64,000 bases of DNA from JAAGZL01 sp050288625 (GTDB lineage: Bacteria > Pseudomonadota > Gammaproteobacteria > Chromatiales > Chromatiaceae). The position numbers were made by a program, and so were the translations under genes. A model generated the notes under the pieces. The model saw only the letters and a program-made list of their open reading frames with translations. It was not told where the DNA came from and did not search any database. Shown here piece by piece: positions 16,538 through 25,012 of the stretch. Location: assembly GCA_050288625.1 (NCBI GenBank), contig JBNKEE010000032.1, forward strand, positions 60,379 to 124,378. The letters are read 5' to 3'. Positions within the stretch are counted from its first letter, which is position 1. Each line of letters starts with the position of its first letter.

Positions 16538-17593
16538 TTACTCCTGCAGCGATGCCATGTCTATGACAAAGCGGTATTTCACGTCACTTTTCAGCATGCG
16601 TTCATAGGCGCTGTTTATGTCCTGGATTTTGATTATCTCCACATCGGAGGTAATGCCGTGTTTACCGCAGAAATCCAATAGCTCCTGGGTCTCGGGGATG
16701 CCGCCGATGAGTGATCCGGCCACTGATTTGCGTCCCAGTACCATGGGTGCAGTGTTCAACATTGGTTCCAATGGTCCAAGATAGCCGACCAAGACCAGGG
16801 TGCCGCTGGTGGTTAGGCAGGGTATGTAGGGATTGAGGTCATGTACATAGGGTACGGTGTCGATGATGAGATCGAACTGTCCCTGCACTGCGGCCATTTG
16901 CGCCTCGTCGGTGGAGATCACAACATTATGTGCCCCCAGGCGGTGCGCGTCTTCCGCCTTGCTTGGTGAACGGCTGAACAGGGTGACATCTGCACCCATG
17001 GCATTGGCCAGCTTTAAAGCCATGTGCCCAAGTCCGCCGAGCCCGACCACCGCAACCTTGCTGTCTTTGTTCACCTTCCAGTGACGTAACGGCGACCAGG
17101 TTGTGATACCGGCGCAGAGTAGCGGTGCGGCGCCGGCCGGATCCAGTCCATCCGGCACCTTCAGTACGAAGCGGTCTGAGACGACTATCTTTTCCGAATA
17201 GCCACCATATGTGGGCATATGGTCGTGGCGATCATGCGAATTGTAGGTGAGGATAGGGAACTCCGCGCAGTACTGTTCCAGTCCCTGCTCGCATGCATGA
17301 CACTGGCGGCAGGAGTCGACCATGCAGCCGACCGCGGCTATATCCCCTGGTTTGAAACGGGAGACATCCGTGCCGACGCTGACTACGCGGCCGACGATCT
17401 CGTGTCCAGGCACCACGGGATAGATCGTATTCTCCCAATCGTTGCGAGCGGTATGCAGATCCGAGTGGCAGACGCCGCAATATAGGATCTCGATTACAAT
17501 ATCGTCTGCACGTGCCTCGCGGCGTTCAAAACTGAAAGGGGCTAGATCTTCGCTAGCGGAGTGGGCGGCGTAACCAAGGACTTTCGTAGTCAT
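16538..17593 (-). CDS. zinc-dependent NAD(P) alcohol dehydrogenase (YahK/AhpA-like)
   Basis: The 351-residue protein starts MTTKVLGYAAHSASEDLAPF. It shows the catalytic zinc cysteine in YCGVCHSDLH, GHEIVGRV, a structural-zinc set (GCMVDSCRQCHACEQGLEQYC), and the nucleotide fold VAVVGLGGLGHMALKLANAMGA. This is the cinnamyl-alcohol/aldehyde reductase branch: it reduces aldehydes with NADPH. ATG 17593 has AGGAG 8 nt upstream and is preferred to 17641. It follows an aldo-keto reductase gene and is probably one unit with it, involved in removing reactive aldehydes. Confidence 0.93.
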   Translation of the reverse strand: MTTKVLGYAAHSASEDLAPFSFERREARADDIVIEILYCGVCHSDLHTARNDWENTIYPVVPGHEIVGRVVSVGTDVSRFKPGDIAAVGCMVDSCRQCHACEQGLEQYCAEFPILTYNSHDRHDHMPTYGGYSEKIVVSDRFVLKVPDGLDPAGAAPLLCAGITTWSPLRHWKVNKDSKVAVVGLGGLGHMALKLANAMGADVTLFSRSPSKAEDAHRLGAHNVVISTDEAQMAAVQGQFDLIIDTVPYVHDLNPYIPCLTTSGTLVLVGYLGPLEPMLNTAPMVLGRKSVAGSLIGGIPETQELLDFCGKHGITSDVEIIKIQDINSAYERMLKSDVKYRFVIDMASLQE

Positions 17594-17637
17594 ATGTCGT
17601 TCTCCTAAAGATATATTCGTTTGGCGGCGATCGTGGT

Positions 17638-18621
17638 TCACCGATCTACGGTCTGTTGCAGATGCTCCGGATAGCGCGCGCCCTGCACCTGGACTTGGGA
17701 GATGGCGTTCTCGATCTCCTGCATATCACCCGCATCCAGCTCTACATTAACCGCACCGAGGTTCTCTTCCAGACGGTGCTGTTTCGTGGTTCCAGGGATC
17801 GGGACGATCCAAGGTCTTTGTGCCAGCAGCCAGGCCAGGGCAATTTGCGCCGGGGTGGCCTGCTTGTGTGATGCGATTGTGCTGATACGCTCCACCAGTG
17901 CCTGATTGGCCTTGCGGGCCTCCGGTGAGAATCTGGGGATGCTGCTGCGGATATCGCTGCTTTCGAAGGTCGCATCCTCTTTAATGGCGCCGGTGAGGAA
18001 GCCTCTGCCCAGGGGAGTGAAGGGGACGAAACCGATGCCAAGTTCTTCCAGTGTCGGCAGGATCTCCGCCTCCGGCTCGCGCCACCACAGGGAATATTCA
18101 CTCTGCAGGGCCGCGACCGGCTGCACGGCGTGGGCGCGGCGGATGGTTTTCACTCCGGCCTCAGACAGGCCGAAATGCTTTACCTTGCCTTCCTGGATCA
18201 GTTCTTTCACCGCACCGGCCACATCCTCTATCGGAACAGCGGGATCGACGCGGTGTTGGTAGAACAGGTCGATACGGTCTGTCTTTAGTCGTTTCAGCGC
18301 GTCCTCGGCCACCTGCTTGATGGTATCCGGGCGACTGTCCATGCCGCGCTGAGGCTCCCCGCCGGCAAAGCCGAATTTAGTGGCGATGACCACCTCATTC
18401 CGAACGGGGGCCAGGGCCTCGCCTACCAACTCTTCGTTGATGAAGGGTCCGTAGGCCTCTGCGGTATCAAAAAAGGTTACGCCAAGTTCGACAGCGGATC
18501 GGATCAAACGGATGCCTACCTGAGTGTCCGTGGTAGGTCCGTAACCGAAGCTCAATCCCATGCAGCCATAGCCGAGAGCAGATACCTCGAGACCACTGTT
18601 TCCAAGTTGACGTTTTTGCAT
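17638..18621 (-). CDS. aldo/keto reductase
   Basis: The 327-residue protein begins MQKRQLGNSGLEVSALGYGCMGLSFGYG. It has the catalytic Asp and Tyr in FFDTAEAYGPF, the Lys in VIATKFGF and the His in LFYQHRVDP. The NADPH-binding end is IPGTTKQHRLEENLGAV. It belongs to the group that reduces aldehydes and ketones with NADPH. It is first in an operon with the alcohol dehydrogenase and is divergent from an AraC regulator; E. coli YqhC, which controls yqhD and dkgA, is a close functional parallel. Confidence 0.94.
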   Translation of the reverse strand: MQKRQLGNSGLEVSALGYGCMGLSFGYGPTTDTQVGIRLIRSAVELGVTFFDTAEAYGPFINEELVGEALAPVRNEVVIATKFGFAGGEPQRGMDSRPDTIKQVAEDALKRLKTDRIDLFYQHRVDPAVPIEDVAGAVKELIQEGKVKHFGLSEAGVKTIRRAHAVQPVAALQSEYSLWWREPEAEILPTLEELGIGFVPFTPLGRGFLTGAIKEDATFESSDIRSSIPRFSPEARKANQALVERISTIASHKQATPAQIALAWLLAQRPWIVPIPGTTKQHRLEENLGAVNVELDAGDMQEIENAISQVQVQGARYPEHLQQTVDR

Positions 18622-18711
18622 GGGTCTATCCTTTTGTATGTGTAGTTGGGCGATATTTTCTATATGTATAAACTAGACCAATTCGCCCTCGAGCAGTAGA
18701 ACGATCCTGTT

Positions 18712-18740
18712 CAAATATTGCCAATTTCTCCGAATATTTG
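18712..18740. promoter_or_regulatory. candidate operator, inverted repeat
   Basis: caaatatt (18712-18719) and aatatttg (18733-18740) are perfect inverted 8-mers. Their centres are 21 bp apart, which is two helical turns. The site is inside the 195-bp divergent region between the reductase operon and the AraC gene, so it is a natural binding site for that regulator. Confidence 0.5.
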
Positions 18741-18816
18741 ATTTGCTGTTGCAATGGACTGGAACTCTGGCTACTTTGAAGGTTAGGAGAAATATTTGTA
18801 GGATTAGATAGTTATT

Positions 18817-19740
18817 ATGTGTTCTAAGAAAAATGACACCGCTGCTGCTGTAGAGATGTTGGGCGATAGAATTGCCTCATTGACCGAAGACGGCGAGTTA
18901 CACGTAACCGCTGTACCAGGTTTGGCGCTGTTTAGACGACCTGAGCCGACCGATCCATTTACCGGTATGTACGAACCAAGCATCTGCCTGGTGGCTCAGG
19001 GAGCTAAGCGCGTGCGTCTGGGTGATGAAACCTATGTGTATGACTCGCAGCACTATCTGCTCACATCGGTTCACCTACCGACTGTGGTGCAGATCATTGA
19101 AGCCAGTGTTGACAAACCTTATCTAGGACTCAGGCTGAGTTTTGATCTGCGCGAGGTATCCAGATTGATGGCGGACAGTAATCTGCCGCCGCCACGTGGA
19201 CAGCAGTCTGGTCGCGGTATGGCGATCGGTGCAGTAACTCCCCCCTTGGTGAATGCCATTCTGCGTCTGATTGATCTGCTGGACAATGAGCGTGACATCC
19301 CGATTCTTGCGCCGATGATACAACGGGAGATCATTTACCGGATACTGGAGGGCGATCAGGGGGTGAGGCTGCGTCAGATCGCCGCTTCGGGAAGCCAGAG
19401 CCAACAGATCGCTCGCGCCATTGAGTGGATAAAGGGTAACTTCTCTCAGCCGTTGCGTATCGATGATCTGGCCGAGCAGGCCAGGATGAGCACATCAACA
19501 TTTCATCACCATTTTCGCACCATGACCGCTCTAAGTCCGCTACAATATCAGAAACAGTTGCGTCTACAGGAAGCACGGAGGCTGATGCTAGCAGATCGGT
19601 TGGATGCCTCTACCGCCGGATTTCGAGTGGGATACGAAAGTCCATCTCAGTTCAGTCGTGATTACAGTCGCCAATTCGGTGCCCCACCACTGCGTGATAT
19701 CAACAACTTGCGACAAATGGCAGTTCATGAGAATGGGTAA
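18817..19740 (+). CDS. AraC-family regulator with AraC_N cupin domain
   Basis: The 307-residue protein has the N-terminal domain type of YqhC and similar regulators (VTAVPGLALFRRPEPTDPFTGMYEPSICLVAQGAKRVRLGD). Its C-terminal double helix-turn-helix reads RAIEWIKGNFSQPLRIDDLAEQARMSTSTFHHHFRTMTALSPLQYQKQLRLQEARRL, then GYESPSQFSRDYSRQFG. It is divergent from the aldo-keto reductase and alcohol dehydrogenase genes and very likely activates them in response to aldehydes, by analogy with YqhC. Confidence 0.93.
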   Translation: MCSKKNDTAAAVEMLGDRIASLTEDGELHVTAVPGLALFRRPEPTDPFTGMYEPSICLVAQGAKRVRLGDETYVYDSQHYLLTSVHLPTVVQIIEASVDKPYLGLRLSFDLREVSRLMADSNLPPPRGQQSGRGMAIGAVTPPLVNAILRLIDLLDNERDIPILAPMIQREIIYRILEGDQGVRLRQIAASGSQSQQIARAIEWIKGNFSQPLRIDDLAEQARMSTSTFHHHFRTMTALSPLQYQKQLRLQEARRLMLADRLDASTAGFRVGYESPSQFSRDYSRQFGAPPLRDINNLRQMAVHENG

Positions 19741-19833
19741 GCGGTATGGGATAAATGTGGACTGAGTTATTTAATCTATGGATAGAAGACAGATAGCCTT
19801 CTATTGGAATGTTTGTGTTAAGGAGCTTCAACA

Positions 19834-20214
19834 ATGCCTATTACCTTTACGGTCAACCCGGAGCAGGGTTATTACATCTCAAAATATGCTGGCAGGTTGA
19901 GTGATGATGATCTAATCGGGCCATGGAAAGAGTTTTTGGCTGAGGGTGGATGGGCTCCGGGTTTGAATGAACTAGCGGATATCAGTGAACTGGATGGGGA
20001 TGGAATTACCTTAGATGGCATTATGCGTTTAGCCAACTTTGTTGCTGCTATCCTTAAGAAGAAGTCTAAATCGGTTATCAAAGTGGCCGTGTATTCTCCA
20101 GATGACTTATCATTTGGTCTTGCAAGAACTTACGAAGCGGTATCGGATGATTCTATACAGGAGGTACATGTGTTCAGGGAGAGGGAAGAAGCGGAAGCAT
20201 GGCTCACGGAGTGA
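19834..20214 (+). CDS. STAS/SpoIIAA-like domain protein
   Basis: The 126-residue protein begins ITFTVNPEQGYYISKYAGRLSDDDLIGPWKEFL and ends EVHVFREREEAEAWL. This follows the pattern of small SpoIIAA-like proteins: strands, one long helix (LDGIMRLANFVAAILKKK) and VAVYSPDDLSFGLARTYE. The function of this family is poorly known. AAGGAG lies 10 nt before ATG 19834. The stop is joined to the next gene (TGATG). Confidence 0.7.
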   Translation: MPITFTVNPEQGYYISKYAGRLSDDDLIGPWKEFLAEGGWAPGLNELADISELDGDGITLDGIMRLANFVAAILKKKSKSVIKVAVYSPDDLSFGLARTYEAVSDDSIQEVHVFREREEAEAWLTE

Positions 20215-20507
20215 TGGGTTATAAGAATCGTAAAAACCGAATGAGAATAGTTGTGAAAAGAATTGGCTTTGTGTTGCTCGGTGCTGCTTTCGGACTGTTG
20301 GTGGTGCGGGGGTTTTTCCTGGACCCAACTGAAGAGATAGGGTGGCGGATATTTTGGGATGCCCTTTTCCGTGGCCATATAGGGATGAGAGGGATCAGGG
20401 AGGTTGTCGGATCGGCAACCTTTGCTAAATCGATGCTAGGAGTTGGCGTTGGTGCAGTTGTTGGGTATTTTTCCAGCAAGAATGTCAAGGTTGGGAGAAG
20501 GCGTTAA
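20214..20507 (+). CDS. small membrane protein, unrecognised
   Basis: The 97-residue product has two hydrophobic segments, IGFVLLGAAFGLLVV near residue 20 and SMLGVGVGAVVGYF near residue 75, and basic ends. ATG 20214 overlaps the preceding stop (TGATG) with GGAG 3 nt upstream; the frame is open to 20199. It is probably translated together with the SpoIIAA-like gene. I do not recognise the family. Confidence 0.6.
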   Translation: MGYKNRKNRMRIVVKRIGFVLLGAAFGLLVVRGFFLDPTEEIGWRIFWDALFRGHIGMRGIREVVGSATFAKSMLGVGVGAVVGYFSSKNVKVGRRR

Positions 20508-20533
20508 GCTCCTTGGTTAGTGATCCCATCGAA

Positions 20534-21268
20534 TCATTGTTTGTGACCGAATATTTTATATGGAACCAGCATCGGGACCTTCTTTTTATATTCTAGATAT
20601 TCGTTGCCGATATTTTTTGTGAGATCCTTTTCCTCAAGGAGCGTGCCCACTACAATCCAAATCGTCCAGATGCAATTGAATAGCAATCTGTCCAGAGTGG
20701 TTGTCGGGTAGGCCCAGATCATCACTAGCGTAAGAAAGTAGAATGGATGGCGTACATAGCCATAAGGTCCACTATAGACAATGGTCCCAGCTTCTTCTTT
20801 TTTGTCATTGAAAAAAGCAGAAATCTTCTTGTTGCCAAAAGGGTCAAAGCCGCTCAATGTTTTTGCTGCCCATAAAAAACCCAAGACAGAAGCGAACTGT
20901 AAGATTCTCGATAGATAAATATACGGTCCTGTAAGGGAATAAAGTATTGCTTTGCTCTCCTGCCAGAGGATGATCACTACAAACAGTACTATTCCTGACG
21001 CGATGGAGTAGGTTGCAGGAAAAAGCTCTTGCGGTATTGTCTTGGTTATTTTGTCGCGTATTGAATCCCTGATCATCACGCTGTGCAGGAAGAAAAATGA
21101 CAAAGAAAGTGTGGTGTTTATCAGTATTATTTCGGCATGGCCGAGATTGAGGTCGATCAGATTTAATGGACCGAAAACGGCAAACGCACCGAACGCGAAC
21201 AAGGATGCCCCTCCTATGAGAAAAGAGAGCATGGATATCAAACTATAGATGGGTTTATTCATGATCAT
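20534..21268 (-). CDS. membrane methyltransferase of the isoprenylcysteine/phospholipid type
   Basis: The 244-residue protein has about six membrane segments. It carries the family's C-terminal signature: GPYGYVRHPFYFLTLVMIWA, then GTLLEEKDLTKNIGNEYLEYKKKVPMLVPY. In this fold the RHP segment and the EE/EY segment form the S-adenosylmethionine site. Bacterial members methylate lipids, quinone-like or small substrates; the target here is unknown. The start overlaps the preceding gene by 14 bp, so it is the last gene of the ECF-sigma operon. Confidence 0.85.
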   Translation of the reverse strand: MIMNKPIYSLISMLSFLIGGASLFAFGAFAVFGPLNLIDLNLGHAEIILINTTLSLSFFFLHSVMIRDSIRDKITKTIPQELFPATYSIASGIVLFVVIILWQESKAILYSLTGPYIYLSRILQFASVLGFLWAAKTLSGFDPFGNKKISAFFNDKKEEAGTIVYSGPYGYVRHPFYFLTLVMIWAYPTTTLDRLLFNCIWTIWIVVGTLLEEKDLTKNIGNEYLEYKKKVPMLVPYKIFGHKQ

Positions 21269-21653
21269 TCTCTTTTATCTGTTGAATCCTATCTTCTGCA
21301 ATTATCTCATGCAGAATCGGAAGGGCGTCAAAGGCTGCAGGATAGCCTGCATAAATGGCGACCTGAAGCAGTGCCTCTGTGATCTCATCAATAGTGGCGC
21401 CGTTACGCAAAGCTATACCGAAGACGATGCGTAACGCACCCTGGCGACCTAGTGCGGCAAGTATGCCTATGCTGCATAGGGAACGCGTCTTTAGGTCGAT
21501 GGTATCACGTGACCAGGTGCGTCCGAATACAACGGATATGGCTTCGTTTTCAAAAGCGGGGCTCAGCTCATGGAAGCGAGAGGCAATCTTATCGGCTTGT
21601 TCTGTGCCGATAAGACTCTTGAGTGTCTCAATCCCCTTGGCGTATTGCTTCAC
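21255..21653 (-). CDS. carboxymuconolactone decarboxylase family protein
   Basis: The 132-residue protein shows the family pattern of PcaC-type proteins: LSPAFENEAISVVFGRTWSRDTIDLKTRSLCSIGILAALGRQGALRIVFGIALRNGATIDEITEALLQVAIYAGYPAAFDALPI. PcaC itself decarboxylates gamma-carboxymuconolactone, but no other aromatic-degradation genes are here, so a redox or unknown role is likelier. It sits between an AhpD-like gene and the methyltransferase. Confidence 0.9.
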   Translation of the reverse strand: MKQYAKGIETLKSLIGTEQADKIASRFHELSPAFENEAISVVFGRTWSRDTIDLKTRSLCSIGILAALGRQGALRIVFGIALRNGATIDEITEALLQVAIYAGYPAAFDALPILHEIIAEDRIQQIKENDHE

Positions 21654-21689
21654 TATGAAATACCTCCTGGCGTCTATAGGTCGGTATTG

Positions 21690-21971
21690 TTAAGGCATTT
21701 GGAGCTGAGAACAGCAATCACTTTCCTTGGGGCAACACAAGCTAGCGATCACATCGCTACCAAATATGCTTTCTGCCTCTTTTTTGGTAACACCCCTTGC
21801 CCCGGTAACCACACCTTCTGCCGCACCCAGTGCCTTGTGTATTTCCTCCAAACTTACTCCAGCGTCAAGCGCTGCTTTTTTGTGGACCTTCATGCACTTA
21901 ACGCAGTTTATGGCGTATGCTGCGCCTATGGCTACAAGTTCTTCGGTTTTTTTATCGAATGTTTCTGACAT
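21690..21971 (-). CDS. AhpD-like carboxymuconolactone decarboxylase family protein
   Basis: The 93-residue protein has the redox CxxC with downstream His (NCVKCMKVHKKAAL) typical of AhpD-type alkylhydroperoxidases, then GVSLEEIHKALGAAEGV. The tail SLCCPKESDCC adds two extra cysteine pairs, which is unusual and may bind metal. ATG 21971 has GAGGAG 7 nt upstream and is preferred to the longer frame at 22004. It follows the ECF sigma gene. Confidence 0.88.
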   Translation of the reverse strand: MSETFDKKTEELVAIGAAYAINCVKCMKVHKKAALDAGVSLEEIHKALGAAEGVVTGARGVTKKEAESIFGSDVIASLCCPKESDCCSQLQMP

Positions 21972-22062
21972 CGTCTGCTCCTCTTTCATAATATGTGCGA
22001 TCAAGAGTGATCATGCATATAGACGATGTGATTTGCTAAAAGGTTACAGAAGGTAAGAATTA

Positions 22063-22620
22063 TTATTTTCTTTCACATATCATGCGGTCGTCGCATGTGG
22101 TAGTGACTGTGCATCCTTGTTGCATCTCTTCTCTTAGCTTTGCTCTGGCTCGATGCAATCTGACCTTGGCGGTATTTGGGGATATGCCTAGTATTTCGGA
22201 TATCTCTTTTATGGTATGTCCTTCCATTTCGCCCAGCAGCAATACCGAGCAGTAGTCGTGCGGCAGTCGATGAATGAATTCCTTGATGCAGTCATTCATC
22301 TCTGTGGATATGTTCTGGGACTCGGGCGAATCTTTATCCAAACTTTCTATATCATATTGTTCCAGATCGCTCTCTGAGATTGCATCGCTATCTTTTTTGT
22401 AGCGACTCTTTAGGAAATCTTTTGCTGTATTCGTCGCTATACGATAGATCCAGGTCTTTATGCTGGATTCACCTTTAAAGCTATCTTTGTTTTTAGCGAC
22501 TTTTATGAATACTTCCTGAGCCAGTTCTTCGGCGTAAGCTTCACCGACATATCTGCCCAAATATCTTTTTATTGGTTCGAAGTATTGTTGGAATAAGAGA
22601 TCAGGGGATGATGCTGGCAA
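22063..22620 (-). CDS. ECF RNA polymerase sigma factor
   Basis: The 185-residue protein has region 2 (FEPIKRYLGRYVGEAYAEELAQEVFIKVAKN ... IKTWIYRIATNTAKDFLKSR) and region 4 (LPHDYCSVLLLGEMEGHTIKEISEILGISPNTAKVRLHRARAKLREEM). The C terminus GCTVTTTCDDRMICERK has three cysteines, a tail seen in a group of ECF factors and a possible metal or redox sensor. There is no SnoaL domain, so it is not the ECF41 type, although that type is also linked to carboxymuconolactone decarboxylase proteins. No anti-sigma gene is visible. It precedes the AhpD-like gene. Confidence 0.93.
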   Translation of the reverse strand: MPASSPDLLFQQYFEPIKRYLGRYVGEAYAEELAQEVFIKVAKNKDSFKGESSIKTWIYRIATNTAKDFLKSRYKKDSDAISESDLEQYDIESLDKDSPESQNISTEMNDCIKEFIHRLPHDYCSVLLLGEMEGHTIKEISEILGISPNTAKVRLHRARAKLREEMQQGCTVTTTCDDRMICERK

Positions 22621-22638
22621 TATCTGGGTTCCTCATTC

Positions 22639-23163
22639 TTACTTGTCGGTATATGGTAGTTTGATGGTTTGAATGCTGTTTCTAAGTTCAGACTCGTATT
22701 GCTGGAACTCTTCCTTTGTGGAGTTGAAATTGAATATGAGCATCTTGTCGCTATGGCTAGTTGCCAACATGATGTTGTGTATGTCTGTGTCGACCGCGCT
22801 GGAAGTCAGTTCAAGATACATCCATTTTTTACCGGATAGCTCAATGATCTCTCTTTTGATCCATTGAATACCCGGGATAGTACGCTCAAAGATTAGCTTG
22901 AAGGTTTTTATTAATTCGGAAAGTTGTGCGTCCGATATGTTATTTGGCTTTAAGTCATAGGCAATGGTGGTTGCCCCGGATGCATTACCGATCGCCCATT
23001 GGGGTGCTCTTTTATTAGGCCACTTAAAATCAATGATCTCCTGTGGCAAGGGTGCGAACTCATCTGGTGCGTCAAAGGTGATACCTGAATCGGCAATATG
23101 GACTTCCTGTGCCATAGATGCGAAGGATAGTGCGAGCATGATAATGGCAAGTACTGTTTTCAT
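22639..23163 (-). CDS. exported protein, unrecognised
   Basis: The 174-residue product has a signal peptide (MKTVLAIIMLALSFASMAQ) and a single soluble domain with strands such as GATTIAYDLKP, KWMYLELTSSAVDTDIHNIMLATS and MLIFNFNSTKEEFQQYESELRNSIQTIKL. The last part resembles the ending of small exported proteins of the PsbP/DcrB shape, by eye only. It lies 18 bp upstream of the sigma factor gene on the same strand and may be part of its regulatory unit. Confidence 0.65.
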   Translation of the reverse strand: MKTVLAIIMLALSFASMAQEVHIADSGITFDAPDEFAPLPQEIIDFKWPNKRAPQWAIGNASGATTIAYDLKPNNISDAQLSELIKTFKLIFERTIPGIQWIKREIIELSGKKWMYLELTSSAVDTDIHNIMLATSHSDKMLIFNFNSTKEEFQQYESELRNSIQTIKLPYTDK

Positions 23164-23268
23164 TCCGTGTACCTTATGGGGTGATTATAATCAGTCTGTT
23201 CCCGGCGAAATTACCAGCTATCTGCTTATGCGGCAAATGGTGATGGATGACTGGTCGGATTGGGCTGA

Positions 23269-25002
23269 CTAACGCACCTTGATCTTTGTGATCTCCTTGC
23301 CATCTGGATCCGTAAGGTGCACCGCGCAGGCGATACAGGGATCGAAACTATGGATGGTGCGCAGGATCTCCAGCGGCTGTTCTGAGTCGTGCAGGGCGTG
23401 GTTGTCCTGCAGCGCTGCCTCGTATGCGCCCGGTTGTCCGTTCTTATCGCGTGGTCCGGCGTTCCAGGTGCTGGGAACCACCGCCTGGTAGTTGCTTATC
23501 TTTTCGTCTTCGATCACGATCCAGTGGGCCAACCCGCCGCGTGGCGCCTCCATGAAGCCCACGCCACGCGCCTGCTGCGGCCAGCTAGCGGGTTCCCACA
23601 ACACCTCGTTGAAGGTCTTGGTGTCGCCCGCCTTGATGTTTGCATTCAACTGATCCAACCAGCCCTGCATGGCATCGGCCATGATCTTGGTTTCCAGTGT
23701 CCTGGCTGCGGTACGCCCCAAGGTTGAGAACAGCGCAGTAACCGGCACATCCAGTTTGCTCAGGGCCATGTTGACCAGCGCTTGAGTCTGCTCGTGTCCG
23801 CGCGCGTATAGCATCAAAACCCGAGCCAGAGGGCCGACCTCCATGGCATGGCCTTTCCAGCGCGGTGATTTTAACCAGGAATAGGACTGCTCAACATCGA
23901 GATGCTCGTATGGTGGTTTGGGGCCGGTGTAATTAAGGTTGGTTTCGCCGGCGTAGGGGTGCAACCCTTGGTCTTTACCGCCGGTATAGTCATACCAGGA
24001 GTGGGAGACATATTCCTGGATCTCGTCCGCGGCGTGCATATCCACATCCTGAATATTGGTCAGGTCGCGATTGAGTATGGCGCCGGACGGGATCATGTAG
24101 CCCGACGGGTCGGCCATGCCGCGGGAGGGGAAATCACCATAGGTGAGGAAATTACCCAGGCCTTCTCCACGTGCTGCCCAATCCTTATAGAAACCGGCAA
24201 TGGCCAGGGTGTCCGGTACATACACCTGATCGACGAAGCTGCGCATCTGGTTAATGATGTCCTGTACCTGCGCCAGACGCTTGGCGTTGATAGCCGAATC
24301 CGAGTTCAGGTCGATCGGACATGGCACACCACCCACAACGAAATTCGGGTGCGGGTTCTTGCCACCGAAGATGGTCTGGAGTTTGGCTACATCACGTTGC
24401 CAAGTCAGGGCTTCGAGATAATGGGCTACCGCCATAAGGTTTGCCTCCGGCGGCAGTTTGTAGGCCGGGTGCCCCCAGTAGGCGTTGGCAAAGATACCCA
24501 GCTGTCCCGCATCTACAAAGCCCTTGAGCTTCTTCTGCATGTCGGAGAAATAACCTGGGGATGATTTCGCATAGTTGCTCAGTGACTGGGCGAGTTCAGA
24601 GGTCTTCTTTGGGTCTGCGCTCAACGCAGACACCACGTCCACCCAGTCGAGTGCATGCAGGTGATAAAAGTGCATGACATGGTCGTGGATGTACTGGGCG
24701 CCGCTCATCATGTTGCGTATCAGGTCGGCGTTAGGTGGAATGGAGTAGTTCAAGGCGTCTTCCACCGAGCGAATCGAGGCCAGACCGTGTACCAGGGTGC
24801 AGACGCCACAGATGCGTTGCGCAAAGGCCCAGGCGTCTCTCGGGTCACGTCCGCGCAGGATCACTTCGATACCGCGCACCATGGTGCCGGAGGAGTAGGC
24901 GTGGGCGATCCTGTCGCCATCCATCTGCGCTTCGATACGCAGATGTCCCTCTATGCGGGTGATGGGGTCGACCACGATTCTTGTATTACCGGTATCAGAC
25001 AT
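23269..25002 (-). CDS. hynL: [NiFe] hydrogenase large subunit, Isp type
   Basis: The 577-residue catalytic subunit contains the nickel-site motifs RICGVCTLVHGLASIRSVED near the N terminus and DPCIACAVHLTDPDGKEITKIKVR at the C terminus. The residues after the His are the extension removed by the maturation protease once nickel is in place. It oxidises or makes H2 at the Ni-Fe centre, paired with the small subunit. The operon order hynS-isp1-isp2-(small gene)-hynL, with the two subunits separated, is that of Thiocapsa-type (group 1e) hydrogenases. It is the last gene, 10 bp after the preceding one. Confidence 0.97.
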   Translation of the reverse strand: MSDTGNTRIVVDPITRIEGHLRIEAQMDGDRIAHAYSSGTMVRGIEVILRGRDPRDAWAFAQRICGVCTLVHGLASIRSVEDALNYSIPPNADLIRNMMSGAQYIHDHVMHFYHLHALDWVDVVSALSADPKKTSELAQSLSNYAKSSPGYFSDMQKKLKGFVDAGQLGIFANAYWGHPAYKLPPEANLMAVAHYLEALTWQRDVAKLQTIFGGKNPHPNFVVGGVPCPIDLNSDSAINAKRLAQVQDIINQMRSFVDQVYVPDTLAIAGFYKDWAARGEGLGNFLTYGDFPSRGMADPSGYMIPSGAILNRDLTNIQDVDMHAADEIQEYVSHSWYDYTGGKDQGLHPYAGETNLNYTGPKPPYEHLDVEQSYSWLKSPRWKGHAMEVGPLARVLMLYARGHEQTQALVNMALSKLDVPVTALFSTLGRTAARTLETKIMADAMQGWLDQLNANIKAGDTKTFNEVLWEPASWPQQARGVGFMEAPRGGLAHWIVIEDEKISNYQAVVPSTWNAGPRDKNGQPGAYEAALQDNHALHDSEQPLEILRTIHSFDPCIACAVHLTDPDGKEITKIKVR

Positions 25003-25012
25003 GTTGTTCTCT

